Assembly: GCA_033439255.1 (NCBI GenBank)
Contig: CM065881.1
Span: 3,410,001-3,474,000 of the forward strand
DNA length: 64,000 nucleotides
Source of the DNA: Hericium rajendrae
Lineage: Eukaryota > Basidiomycota > Agaricomycetes > Russulales > Hericiaceae
Reading direction: 5' to 3'
Shown here: positions 11,741 through 22,579 of the stretch, piece after piece
How the letters are laid out: each line of letters starts with the position of its first letter
Position numbering within the stretch: position 1 is the stretch's first letter
Notes under the pieces: generated by a model
Database searches by the model: none
The model's input: only the letters and a program-made list of their open reading frames with translations
Told to the model about the DNA's origin: nothing
Program-made: the position numbers and the translations under genes

Positions 11741-12981
11741 CTACGCGGAGCACGCGAGTTCGACAATGCTGCGCCACCCAGGGAGGTCGTCGTCGCGAAA
11801 GTCGAGGAAGTCCGTCAGCGGGAACCACGCCTCGGACGTGCCGCGGCGCGCGAGGTGCGGTCTGCGCCCCTCGGCTTTATGCTCCGCCGTCGGTGAGAAC
11901 AACACGCTCGCGGCCTTCTGCTGGAGTGGCGTCGGCGGGGGCACGCCGAGCGAGGGCATACGCAGGACATACGCGTCGTCGAGCTCGTCCTCGACGTCCG
12001 CGTCCGCGTCGACGTCCGATTCTTCCTCGTCCTCGTCTTCTTCATTCATGTTCATGAAGTTCCGGTGTCGCGAGATGCGTGCTCTAGAGCGGGAGCGGCC
12101 TTCCAGGCAGGCGAGCGCATCGGAGCGGTGCACTTTGCGCTTGCCGGCGGTGCGGACTGAGGTGCCGGTGGAGAGGAAGGAGCAGTGCTTTGGCAAGTCT
12201 CTGGGTGAAGAGGGAATGATGCAGGAGGATGGTGTGGGTGAGGGCGGCGAGGGCGGGGCCGTGACAGATGAAGAGAAGTTATAAGAATGGCGAGACAATG
12301 CGTTGGTCCAGGCCGTACTGATCGGAGAGAGAGCAGGCAACATTGTAACCTGCGCCTCAGAGAAGGCTGGCGGTAACGGGAAGCGAAGCGAGGGGACCTC
12401 AGGAAGGCTAACGCACGGTGCAGGCTTGGGAGAGGGGAGACAGCGAAGCGAGTCACGTGATGGTCGGCGGGAGGAGGAAGCCAACGGCGAGGGCAGAGGT
12501 GAGAGATGACTGGTCGGTGATACGGGTTCGAGCGCACTGTAATAGAATGTGAGATGACGACATACAACATTGAGAGGTGGTTGAATACTTACCGGGGTAG
12601 TGTCACGGGAGCGAGTGGTGCTGGTTGCTCTGGTATCGTGGTCGGAGAAATTGAAGACTCCGTGCGATGGTGCTTCACCGAAGCCATGGATCGCGGCTCT
12701 GCAAGGTCAAGAGAGAGGAAGGAACGGAGTTGGACGGAATCACGTCCGCCCTGCTGTACGCTGAAGAAGAAAGAAGAATTCCACTCGGGAGGCGAAAGCG
12801 CGTCCTCCTCGGGGGCAACAAGGTACATTGAACTGTGGTCATCGGCGGCGCTGCGCGAGGGCGATGGAAGCGAGGATTTACGGAATTTAGAGAAGAGGGT
12901 GGGGGAAGGTGTGGGGGTCGAGCTGGGCGTGGTTCGCTCGGAGAGAAGGCCCCAGGTGAAGAGGGATGAGTAAGAGGCCAT
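11741..12981 (-). CDS. Ser/Pro-rich protein with acidic stretch (hypothetical)
   Basis: Two-exon gene. Exon 1 starts at 12981 with MASYSSLFTWGLLSERTTPS and ends VTLPR. A GTAAGT...TTACAG intron (about 12543-12589) joins it in frame to ALEPVSPTSHLSPLP and a long second exon ending at the TAG 11741-11743. The product is about 390 residues. The first half is low-complexity Ser/Pro. A basic patch follows (RSRSRARISRHRN), then a run of Glu/Asp (EEDEDEEESDVDADADVEDE), then a better-structured C-terminus (SEAWFPLTDFLDFRDDDLPGWRS). The C-terminal block looks like the conserved part. No signal peptide or membrane segment. Basic-plus-acidic composition would fit a nuclear protein, but that is inference. 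I assign no function. Confidence 0.7.
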
Positions 12982-15156
12982 TGATTAGGACACAAGAAGG
13001 AAGACAAAATATACTTCCGCCAAAGCCGCGAGAGACGGCGTCGAAGGGTATTTCAACGACGTCGAGGACAGCGAGCAGGAGGGAGGATGCTTGGAATGCG
13101 GTCAGCCGTCCTCTCTGTTTTATTTCTACAAAAGATCGCGATCGGGCCTTGACGACCGTTCCTCGGCGCGGTTATTGTTTCCGGGCAGTCGGCTCGGCGC
13201 TTAGGTCCCTTGGCGACGACGTGACGCTTTCACTGTTTCAACCCGCACAGCAAGCCACGTTTCCCCAACGCCCGCTGGCACGACACATATCCCCATGTAA
13301 TGTTGTGTACAAGGACCGACTATGCAGTCCTTTCTGCCATTTCTTGACAGCTCGACGTACAATCTCGCCCCATGTCCTGACCAGCTGATGTCGCGTATTC
13401 TCGCCTGCCATTGCAGGCTATTGCAGGAAACAATGGCCAACAGGGGCGGCTCCGGTTCCGACGGTGGAGATTTTGTACCGGATATCCGCCCTATCGCGTC
13501 ACATCGCCGTGCGCGCTCCCCGATCTGTCCTCGACCGCGCACTTCGCTGTTTTGTTGTCCGTCTTTTTTCCGACGAAGTTCGTTTGAATGACACCGCATC
13601 GAGAATTTTCTTCACGTTCCAACACTCAACTTATTCAACTTTCCTTGACAGGGACTCGTTTATCGTGACAGCGCTTGCAAGCACTCACCACCCGAGTCAA
13701 ATATCCGACAATCGGCGCACCACATAGCCGCACGTTACTCCGGACCTACCAACACGTGTCCACTGACACCATCCGCCCATGCAACTCGTGTCGTGTCATT
13801 TTTATCCAATCGTGTTGCGGTGATGCACCTCTCCCGGCGCCGGTTGCGCTGCGCCCAGCGAGGAACGCCCAAACGCGAACATGCATCACCAGCTGTCCGT
13901 TCACCTCACGAAAATCGAATCTGATTAGCCGCGCCCATCGTCGTGTTGCCGTCGTGTCTTGTCTTGTCGTGTCTACGCCGCCGTCACCAGCATTATGTAT
14001 CGACCCGTCATGCAGCATTATGCTGACCTGCGCACGCTCCGACTTGTTTTCGCGCGCTCCAATAGAAATTTAGCTCAGGCTTCCGGTCCGGCTTGCGGAA
14101 CCTGCGCTAGGGTTGGGGCGCTTGGCGCCCGCACACACGTGCAGAGGCGCCCGTCGTGCCTCGCCTATCTTTGAGCTATACCGGTCTTGGCTTCCCCTCC
14201 TTTGTCCTCCTTTGTCCGGTGGACGAGGCCGTCTCAATCGGTGACGCCACTACTGACGCCACCATCTCCTCTTCGACACTATCGATACGCCGTCGCACTC
14301 GTGTCCATTTCTTCCGTCGACCTCATGTCGATGCGCTGATCCGCCCAGCTTCCTTCATCTGTGGATTCCCAGCCGCGCCCCGCTATCTGATTTATGGGCA
14401 GCGGAGTATCGTGCCTGCATATGATTCGGTGTCGGCAAAAGCTGGCATCATCATGAGCAGCCTGCCAGGATATGGGGGTCATAACGCTCTCCCTGCATCC
14501 TACATTCTATGTCCTTGCGCTCACAAATTCCTCCGCCGTGCACGGACCCTCTCCTCTACTGACATCGGTAAAGAAGACAACCGGCCACATCGCCCACTTC
14601 AGCCGAGTCGTATCACCCACGACGCGCACCAGCCGGAACGTCAGACTATGCCTGACTAGCGATAGTGCGTCCCAATTAGGCTACCAACCTGCCCAATGCG
14701 GTAAGTAAGATCGCATGGAAGTTTCGCAAAAAAATTTAATTTGTTTCTCCGCGTAGGTGGCGGTGCGCGTGCTCTTCTTTTCTTTGCGCGGCGGCCCGGC
14801 TTGGTATGACGCATGTGGGCATGGGCGGAGTACAGGGAAGTATATGGTTTGCAATTCACAGGACCATAAGTATATACTGAATGACTGTCGTGTGGTCAAT
14901 CAAGGTCAGTACGGAACTCGGACGTTGCAGCCTCAACTTGGTAACAGCTTATAGTGTCCATCCATGCGCAGCACGCGTCTCGTCCAGCGCCCCATGGGCT
15001 CCATTGTCCGCCGCTTTTGCTCGCCTTTACCGGCCGCGGGACATCGGGCCCGCGATCCAACGCTCGCGATTGATCGCCCGCTTGCCGAAGATCCCTCTCC
15101 TCCAGATCCCGTTACCTCATATTTACGACGCACCTTTGCCCCATGACCGTACGACG
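12982..15156. other. Gene-poor DNA
   Basis: Upstream region of the Ser/Pro-rich gene, then about 2 kb in which I find no gene. Open frames up to 167 codons read as arginine/serine/threonine-rich shadows without domains. Confidence 0.45.
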
Positions 15157-16112
15157 CACACGACAGGACCCCTGAGTATCGGTTCAGAGGCCGTTTCAGC
15201 CTGGCGCATTTGGTGTCCGGACTCCAAATTTTTTTTCGGCCAAAATTTGTCCGGATAAACAACGGCCTCGAGGTCACCGAGGCCAATTTTGTCCGGACTC
15301 CCGAAACGGCCTCAGAAAATCGCGAAAAATCACAAAAATCGCGAAATCTCTTGTAACGAGTCTATAATGACTATGAACCTCTCGCAGCTAAACCCGTTGT
15401 GCTATGTGGGCAATATGCGGGCGGGGATCGAGGCGCAGAGGTGCAGAAGGGGAGCAGGAGGGCAGGTTGGAGTGGGAATGGGCATGATTATATGCCCCGG
15501 AGGTGTGGCATCTTCGTCGGCTTCTGCTTCAATTCTGCCCGCTGCTGATCCTCTCCTCGTCGACTCGTGTCAGTCAGGTCGGGCGAGACCACCGTGCAGC
15601 GTCTATTCCATAGGCACAGGTCCCTACGATGTGTTATGCAAGCTCGCATATGTGCATGCACGTCAGGCTGCTCGAGATCGACCTGGGCAAGAAGTCGCAA
15701 GGACATCAGCAATGGAGAGTTGTACGAGTACTGTAGGCAGTGTTGTGATACGTTGTGAGCTTCGCCGGCGGCATGTTTAGTTGTCTGTCCACGCCCCGCC
15801 CTCTATTACCTCGTTTGGGTTGCGCGCCGATCTCCACATCACCTCGCTTCCTGGGCTCATGCTCGACGGCTTGAATGTGGGCAGGCTGGATGCTGGCGGA
15901 CGGAATGCAAGCGGGCCTAACGCATGCCTTGTCCGGACAACGAAACGACCTCCACCAGGCGTGGGTTGGGCTGTCCGGATCCCTGAACTGGCCTCCGGAC
16001 GCGAAACCCCCCATTTGTCCGGATTTTGAACCGGCCGTACCGGCCAAATCCTCATTTTCTGTCCGGATTATGAAACGACATCAGTACTGATACTCAGGGG
16101 TCCTCACACGAC
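15157..16112. mobile_element. Non-autonomous DNA transposon, 940 bp, with 8-bp target duplication
   Basis: The element proper is 15165-16104. It starts AGGACCCCTGAGTATCGG and ends with the inverted match CTGATACTCAGGGGTCCT. The flanking octamer CACACGAC occurs at both 15157-15164 and 16105-16112, a perfect target-site duplication. Both subterminal zones are packed with TGTCCGGA: 15214, 15248 and 15290 on the left; 15930, 15972, 16016 and 16060 on the right. Several GAAACGGCC or GAAACGACC motifs accompany them, the kind of array that transposases of hAT-like elements bind. Eight-base duplications are known for hAT and for fungal KDZ elements. No transposase is encoded. The middle (about 15370-15900) is GC-rich and may be captured host sequence. 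The exact duplication suggests a fairly recent insertion. Confidence 0.9.
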
Positions 16113-17817
16113 GCGTCGACGCTGGGCGCTCACCTCGATCGGCGCGAAAAGGCAAATTGCGCTTGTTTCCCTGGTGCGCCGACAACGAAACAACTGAGGA
16201 TCGCATTCGGCGAGGATGGTGGGAGGGACAGGTTCATGATCGGTTGGCTGGTATGTGACCGATCGTGTGTCCATGCGCCGTCCGCTCATCTACTTGGGTT
16301 TGTTATATTTGATTCGAATGTTGTAGGGCTAACTCGACGCCAACTCGACGCTGCATGTTGTCGCTGGACGTGGCGTCATTTCTGCCTTGACGCGTGCTCA
16401 GAAGCTGTCATGGCTGGATTTTCTGGTCTACGGCCTTTCGCCTCCGCGAAAGTTCTTACGAAGTTAGGGCGTCGAAGAGTCGCGTGCCAGCTGACAACTT
16501 GTCTCATTCCGACGCGTCTATCTCTTCATATTCAGGTTCGAAAACAATGGATCTTGAGCGTTGGACGACTTCGCTTGCCTCTTTCTCCGTTTCGTATTCT
16601 CCCTTCAATCTTGACCAGCGCCCGTCCATCCTGGCTCGTCCAGGCTCGCATTTAAACTTGCCTGTGCGCTTCAAGTTCGGCTCAGCTCAATAATTTGTGT
16701 TTAAACGTTGTTTACACGAATCTAATCTGGCGTGATCTCTCCCGCGTCGCATCGCGCTTTTGTCAGGCCGCGCCTCGACATTATCTTGGTCGCACACCAT
16801 CGTTCGCTCGCCGCGCGAGTAGTCTCGCAGACGTCGCGGAACCTTTGTCGGGAGTGACGCGCTGACCGCGGTTGTCTGCCGCAGTTGGTCAGCGTTGTCT
16901 CGGATCCTTCTGCCATGACGCGGGAGGTATAAGAGTTGAGCGAGGCGGGACTTTATGTCCCCTAGACTCTCTCTTTCTCTCCCAGGTTCGTATCCTCTCG
17001 CTGAGGAGCTCCGCACCGCGTGCTAATTAATTACTCTCTTCCAGAGTAATTAAGAGTGTTCTTTTTGAGCTCCCACCGCTCCCACCCTTTTCCGCGTCTC
17101 CGGCAGTCGCTCCTGCTCCCCGCCAGTTTTTCCCTTTGTTTCCGGATCTCATTATTTACACGAAGCCTCGACGCCCGTACGCACGCTTTCGTGAACTTTG
17201 ACCCAGCGAGGACCTTTCTTTTATTTTACAAGTTCGCTAATACTGTATCTCCCACTGCCTCCCGCTGTCGCGCTTCCGGCCTCTGCTGTTCTCTGCTTTT
17301 TTGTTGCTTCCGCCGTTTGTAACCGGTCCGGTCCCTAATCACGCGTCGCTCAAATCCCAGCCTGTCCGGGCGCCTCCTTCGGGGGGCGTCGCTTTGCCCT
17401 ATCTTCCCGCCGGAAGTGCTCTCCTTGTTAGAGCTCTCGAAAAAGTGAGGCGCCTGATTAGCAAGTTCATCATGGCGCCAGCTCGTCCAGCATTCCTCCG
17501 CGACCGAGTCATTATGTGTACTTATAATTGCAGATAAGCTGGATCAAAATGGTGTTGCACACAAGATGCAAGTGTACATGTTTCTTGCATTGACGTCCCG
17601 GTGCGTGTGATTTATACTTCTCAACTGATCGCTGCGAATGCATTAGATGCACATCGAGGTATATTGATTAATGTGCAGGGGCTGAAATTGCTTCCATGCC
17701 TTCGAATCGCACAGGCTCGTAACGAAGACATTTGCTGCAACATGGTCAATACCTGCGGGTTGGGTTTTCTGAACCCTCGAGGTGGATTTACGCATGTATC
17801 CGACTACACCTGACGCA
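16113..17817. other. Gene-poor DNA with a strong hairpin
   Basis: No supported gene. It includes a perfect 11-bp inverted repeat (17027-17037 and 17043-17053) and a TATAAGAG at about 16929. Pyrimidine-rich tracts follow. The region might contain an old repeat, but paired ends were not found. Confidence 0.4.
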
Positions 17818-18015
17818 TAGAAGCACGACGTTCCTGCAGGGATAGCTAGGCGTGTTCAGCATACGAAAGAGTGGTGAGAACCTACAGGTCGTCGGGCCCC
17901 GTTACCTAGATATTTTCGAGGAAGGAACTTCGCGCCTACATCATCATACCTGATAAGATTACCGAGGACGCGGTAAGCCAGACGCTGCAACGGCGCTTCA
18001 CAGTCACTTTCATTC
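17818..18015. repeat. Conserved FMO upstream block, copy by FMO4 (inverted)
   Basis: Reverse-complement match to the block upstream of FMO3 (8509-8775). It shares the CTAGGCGTGTTCAG, GGGCCCC, ATCATCATACCTGATAAGATTA and GTAAGCCAGACGCTGCAACG motifs in matching order. FMO4 faces the other way, so the block keeps its orientation relative to the gene. Confidence 0.6.
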
Positions 18016-18135
18016 TGTTTCCCAGCGAACGCGTCAAGCTGTGGAATCCGGCGAGGGCCCATCGTGGGATGTCAGAGACTTGCGCTGTACTTCTGTCTTG
18101 CCCTTGCGAACTTAGGGCGGCATTGGAAGTTTACA

Positions 18136-18141
18136 TATAAG
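18136..18141 (+). promoter_or_regulatory. TATA box of FMO4
   Basis: TATAAG 103 bp upstream of the ATG at 18244, within a typical spacing for this gene family in the window. Confidence 0.45.
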
Positions 18142-18243
18142 ATGAGAGATGGCTAACCACACACCGTCAGCATCACATACAGGATATCTTGCGACCTAGG
18201 CTCATCCATACCATCTCCAAATATCCTGCTGAGCCTTTACACC

Positions 18244-20249
18244 ATGGACATCTCTGTTCTCATTGTCAGTATCAGTTTTATGGTGTTTGTACTGCTATTC
18301 ACGTCGTGCTTGATTGCAGGTTGGCTCTGGCCCGACGGGTCTCGTCGCCGCTCTGACTCTTACTCAGAACGGCGTGGACGTTCGCGTCATCGAGAAGCTG
18401 CCGCACTTCCCTATAGGCCAGCGGGGTGCTGGGATAATGGTACATACGTGTCAATGACTATTATTCGTTCATGCATCTCTAATCACCTCATTGTAGCCTC
18501 GCTCCCTTGAGATATATCGTTATCTCGGTGTCTTACACGATGTCAAGAAGGCTGGCATACCTTTTCTTGAATGGCTCCACTACGAGGGTGGAAAACCAGT
18601 CAGGCAGTTCCCTGTCATGCCGTACGAAGACCCCACGCCTATATATCCCGAAGTGAGTGCTAAATGCATCCTCTGGATCATACGGTACTTATACCGTGAA
18701 AAGAACAATCCATGGTTGCTTGGTCAGGATGCAGCTTGTCGTATTCTGCGCGATCATCTCCAGAAACTCGGCGTTGAAGTCGAGCTCTCCACTGAACTGC
18801 TCAGTTTAGAGCAGGGCGAGGACTCGGTTACGGCCACCGTCGCGAAGATGGGCGCCGAAGAGAAGATCACGGCTAGATATGTTGTCGGCGCTGATGGTGC
18901 GAAAGGTATGGTGGTCAACGAAGCGACCTTGAGAGTATGCCGCTGATACATGTCCTGCGCCTGCAGGCATTGTTCGCAAGCTTCTTAATCTCACCTTCCT
19001 GGGAGAAACCCGAGACACGGCTCGTATGATTATCGGGGACGTAGCCGTAACAGGCCTCGACAATAAGGTATGTGTGTTCGTTTGTTTAAGGTTGCTTATG
19101 CCTTTCTGACAACTCTATAGCACTGGCATAAGTTCGGGGAGGCCCCAACTGAAGCGTATGCCTTGCATCTAGTCCCACTCCACCATGACACCACTGATCA
19201 AGGTTCGCATCCCAGCCTCATGCTGCGTCCCACAGACCGTACTGCAACAGAGAACGTATACTTCACCATGCTCTACGGGGCGAACTTGGACTATCAGCGC
19301 GCCCTTGAAGACCACGACTACCTGCGCGCGTTCGCGTACCGCGTGGCCAGGATGCCCGAGCTGAAAATCGGCGAGATAAAGACGATCGCAGATCACAGGC
19401 CAAATATGCGCGTAGTCAACACCTTCCAGCAAGGCCGAGTCTTCGTGGCCGGAGGTCCATTCCGCATCCTCGCAGTTCTCACACGCGACGCTCATCGACA
19501 AACACAGATGCTGCACACGTGCAGAGCGCGATCGGCGGCCAGGGCATGAACTCGGCCGTCATGGACGCCTTCAACCTCGCCTGGAAGCTCGCGCTCGCCG
19601 CCAAAGGCATCGCCGCGCCCGGCCTCCTCGACAGCTACACCGCCGAGCGTCTCCCCGTCATCAAGGAGATGCAGCGCCTTACCACCGCGCTGCTCAACAA
19701 GGCGTTCGGCGCGGCCGGCGAGCGCTCGCCGTGGCACCGCCCGCGCGTGCTCACCCAGCTTGGTGTGCACTACCGTTGGAGCAGCGTCGTCGTCAACGAG
19801 CGCGGCCGTGCGGAGGCTGGTGAGACGGACGCGTATGGTGCGGTGGGCGCAGACAGGCTGCATGCGGGCGATCGTGCGCACGATGCGCCGGGGCTGGTGG
19901 ACGTCCAGACGGGGAGCGCGACCCGGCTGTTTGACATCTTCAGCCCGGCGCGCCACACTGTCCTCGTCTTCGCGGATGGCGCCGACCCTCTTGCAGTTGT
20001 CAAGACTGTGGAGGGCCTGCCGGCGAGCACGGTGCGGGTTTGGCGGTCCATCCCAAGTCATCGAGCGCGGGTGCAGTGGAGGGCGTGGGTATGACGCTGC
20101 GGGATGCGGCGGGGCATGCGTACGCTGCATACGGCGCTGTATCTGCGTCTGCGAAGATTGCGATCGTGCGGCCGGACGGTGTGGTTGGCGCGCTGGTGGG
20201 CCGCGTCGAAGGCATTGAGAAGTATTTCAGAGGCGTTTTCGCTGTCTAG
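18244..20249 (+). CDS. FMO4: FAD monooxygenase with a one-base frameshift near the C-terminus
   Basis: Plus-strand paralog of FMO1-3. Exon 1 is MDISVLI (18244-18264, donor GTCAGT). Exon 2 starts at 18321 with VGSGPTGLVAAL. Then come FPIGQRGAGIM, LGQDAACRILRDHL, VVGADGAKG, LRPTDRTATENVYF, VFVAGG, DAAHVQS with GGQGMN, and GVHYRW with AGDRAHDAPGLVD of the thioredoxin-like domain. Introns match FMO3 in position. Near 20035-20042 FMO4 reads GTGCGGGTTTGGCGGTC where FMO3 has GTGTGGGTTGTGGCAGTC, one base longer. The frame therefore shifts and stops at 20092-20094 after RSIPSHRARVQWRAWV. The original frame continues to 20249, ending GIEKYFRGVFAV, without other damage, so the loss is either very recent or an assembly error. 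If real, about 65 C-terminal residues of the dimerisation domain are replaced. Confidence 0.85.
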
Positions 20250-20626
20250 ATTGACAGTCTATTCGATTTAGTTTGCCGGGATGCCAATATAACACCACTC
20301 AGCAGCTTGAGTGATTGACAGCAAATGTAAACATGGATAAGGCCCCGACTGCATAGCTGAGTTCCAATATTGAACTTATTGAAAGCAGCCCGCAGGGCCT
20401 TCATCACATTTATGAAGGGTTTGCTTGTAAAGGCGAAATACATGCCACATTGTGCCAATGCTTTTCGCTACTGCTTTGGTATCCCCTACCATGTTTCTGG
20501 CAGCAATTCAACAACATAAGGCCTCAGCGACAGGTAGTTGTTGGATGCATACAGACCTTCCGCTACATGTGTCCTCCTTTCGCTATCCGTGATATACAAC
20601 GACGAACTTGCCTGGGACGTTCTAAG
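20250..20626. other. 3' flank of FMO4
   Basis: I see no gene or repeat here. It lies between FMO4 and a convergent small membrane-protein frame. Confidence 0.4.
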
Positions 20627-20908
20627 TTAGTTCTTCTGCAAACACGGGCCACGTTGAAGACGCACGTCATCGGCTCGTGTAGTCTGCTGCAGCACCTTTG
20701 CCTCTGTGTGGTAGTGAACCCTCTCCGGCGTGCCTGTTCCACCCGATGATTCCAGGCTGAGAAGCACCCCGCCCGCCATCACGCATCCTATCGTCACGAC
20801 GAGTACAAAGAGGCCAATCACCATAAATATGACAAAGGCCCCTATCATAGCCAAAATCAAGAGTAATGATCCGAGAATAAGGAACAGAGGAGCGGCACGC
20901 GGCGTCAT
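20627..20908 (-). CDS. Small predicted membrane protein (hypothetical)
   Basis: Single open frame of 93 codons from the ATG at 20908 (CCCAACATGAC context). Residues 5-52 are almost wholly hydrophobic (LFLILGSLLLILAMIGAFVI and on to CVMAGGVLLSL), giving one or two membrane spans, followed by a polar tail of about 40 residues. It resembles the 9814-10199 frame in size and plan but not in sequence. I recognise no family. Introns could change the tail. Confidence 0.4.
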   Translation of the reverse strand: MTPRAAPLFLILGSLLLILAMIGAFVIFMVIGLFVLVVTIGCVMAGGVLLSLESSGGTGTPERVHYHTEAKVLQQTTRADDVRLQRGPCLQKN

Positions 20909-21077
20909 GTTGGGCGATGGAGGAGCGGGTGTGCCATCGATTTCTGGCTATATAGGCGCATATGAGTGAAGCGTGGTCCAGGAAGCAACACGGAGAAGTC
21001 TTTATAGTTCGACATGAGGACGGCGAAGTGCTGCGCATCGAGCTGGATGACGTTTAGTATCTGTTGGCATCCGCAGC

Positions 21078-21469
21078 TCAGATGGAGTCTGTATGTGCAT
21101 GAGGCCAGCGTGCGGCTTCACTGTAAGATCCGGACAAGTAGTCACCCGTGATCTCGAACGCCGACGCATTTTCATCATCGTTGTTCAATCGCTCTGGACC
21201 ATGTTGGGATGAGAGAGAGAAAGTGCTGAGAGGCCAGCAAACGAGAAAGGCGTACTTCTGGATTACCGAGAGGCGGCACCATGGACGATTATCGCGAAGC
21301 TTACCTTGATAAGTATCAGGAAGACGAGAAATTTCCATTTTGGACGTCCCGCGAAGTGCGCCTGAGGCCTGTCTGCTGCGAGGTCTTTGACATGCCGTAC
21401 ATCCAGTTTCGACGCCGGAAAGATTAATCTGAATCGGATACACGTAGTATCATTCAAAGAATAATACAT
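21078..21469 (-). other. Exon-like pair, C-terminus of an unidentified protein
   Basis: An upstream stretch ending KWKFLVFLILIK is followed by GTAAGC...AATCCAG. An in-frame second stretch then begins KYAFLVCWPLSTFSLSSQ and ends at 21078. This gives a hydrophobic hairpin followed by a polar, acidic tail. The first exon is not identified. It could be a 3' piece of a multi-exon membrane protein or a relic. Confidence 0.3.
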
Positions 21470-21639
21470 GCTTTAAGAATGTATTGGATGCATCGCTAGC
21501 AAATACACGATGCTAGCGTCCGTCGGTCGATCATCTAGGTATTAGCGTCAGTTCTCGCTCCAACATGTTAGAGCGCTGGACTTACTTGTCACAGAACTCG
21601 CAAGAAGAGCGGAACAGGAACGAGAACTTTAGAGCTAGA

Positions 21640-22210
21640 GGTACAATAATAATTTGGCGGCTGGTCTATAGATCAAGCTCGTCCTCGCCGCTTCCTTGAC
21701 TTTCGCGGACCTAGATTCCGGTTCCCTTTCGGTTCTATGGCAGGACAGGGACCCTGCAGGAGGCAAGTCAACAAGAGTCGAGACTTCGAAGTGCGTCAAC
21801 ACGAATATGATGGGATGACTCACAGGCTCGTAGTTGTCAATGGTCTTCACGATCTCATTCCATAAATGCGGGTCCATCACAGAGAGCACCGGGACGTAAG
21901 CCACTCTTGCAGCTGCTGCCAATCTCCTTCGAGTCACGATATCGACCAGCAGCTCCGTTATCGAACAGGATATGAAGAACAGCAGAAACAGCGACGATGT
22001 GCCGAGGTCGGGTATCCAATACGTTGTAAGAAAGATCGGAAGAAGAACCAGTATACACTGGGGAGAAACGACAGCAAGCGCAAGTACGGTCAGGAGCTGT
22101 GATACGGGGGCCCATGCGCTCGCAGTTTTCATTACGATGAATGAGGGTGAAAGAGACAACAATGATAGGGCGAGAGTCCCGAGGAAGCTGAGAGCTGGCA
22201 GAAGTGCCAT
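21640..22210 (-). CDS. Predicted multi-span membrane protein (hypothetical)
   Basis: The long exon starts MALLPALSFLGTLALSLL and contains about four hydrophobic segments in its first 95 residues, then ITELLVDIVTRRRL, a polar loop and DPHLWNEIVKTIDNYEP. A GTGAGT...CTGCAG intron follows. A short basic tail (RKSRKRRGRA, stop near 21680) ends a protein of about 165 residues. The start could lie further upstream in an unrecognised exon. I do not know the family. Similar membrane-plus-basic pieces further upstream suggest a small family here. Confidence 0.4.
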
Positions 22211-22579
22211 TTTCGTCGGACAAGGTGTGGGTATGTGACGATGCTGGAAGCGTGCTTTCGACTCGTATAATATACGGGCGAGGAAAGCAAGTCGAGTCGC
22301 GCTTCACGAAGATCGAACATGGTGACACAGTGGGGAGGCAATATGATGCGCGCGTCAGGAAGATCAACTAAGAACGCATCTTGACACGAGGCTGACATCA
22401 GCCGCAAGAAGGCTCCGCGTGCAAACTCCATAGCGAAGTATCGTTGAAGTAGAGAGCCGCAGATTGTCCCTCCCATAGCTTCCGTTGAAGCATGGATGCT
22501 TCAATACTGATGGCGCCGAAAGACACGGAATGCGTTGAGATCATGGTTGAGGATATCCAGTAGTTCCCAAACGTCACCA

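Noticed and set aside
16850-17540. Possible solo LTR (TATAAGAG, pyrimidine tracts, AT-rich palindrome)
   Set aside because: I found no matching second copy, no TG...CA ends with a target duplication and no retroelement genes, so the idea is not supported.
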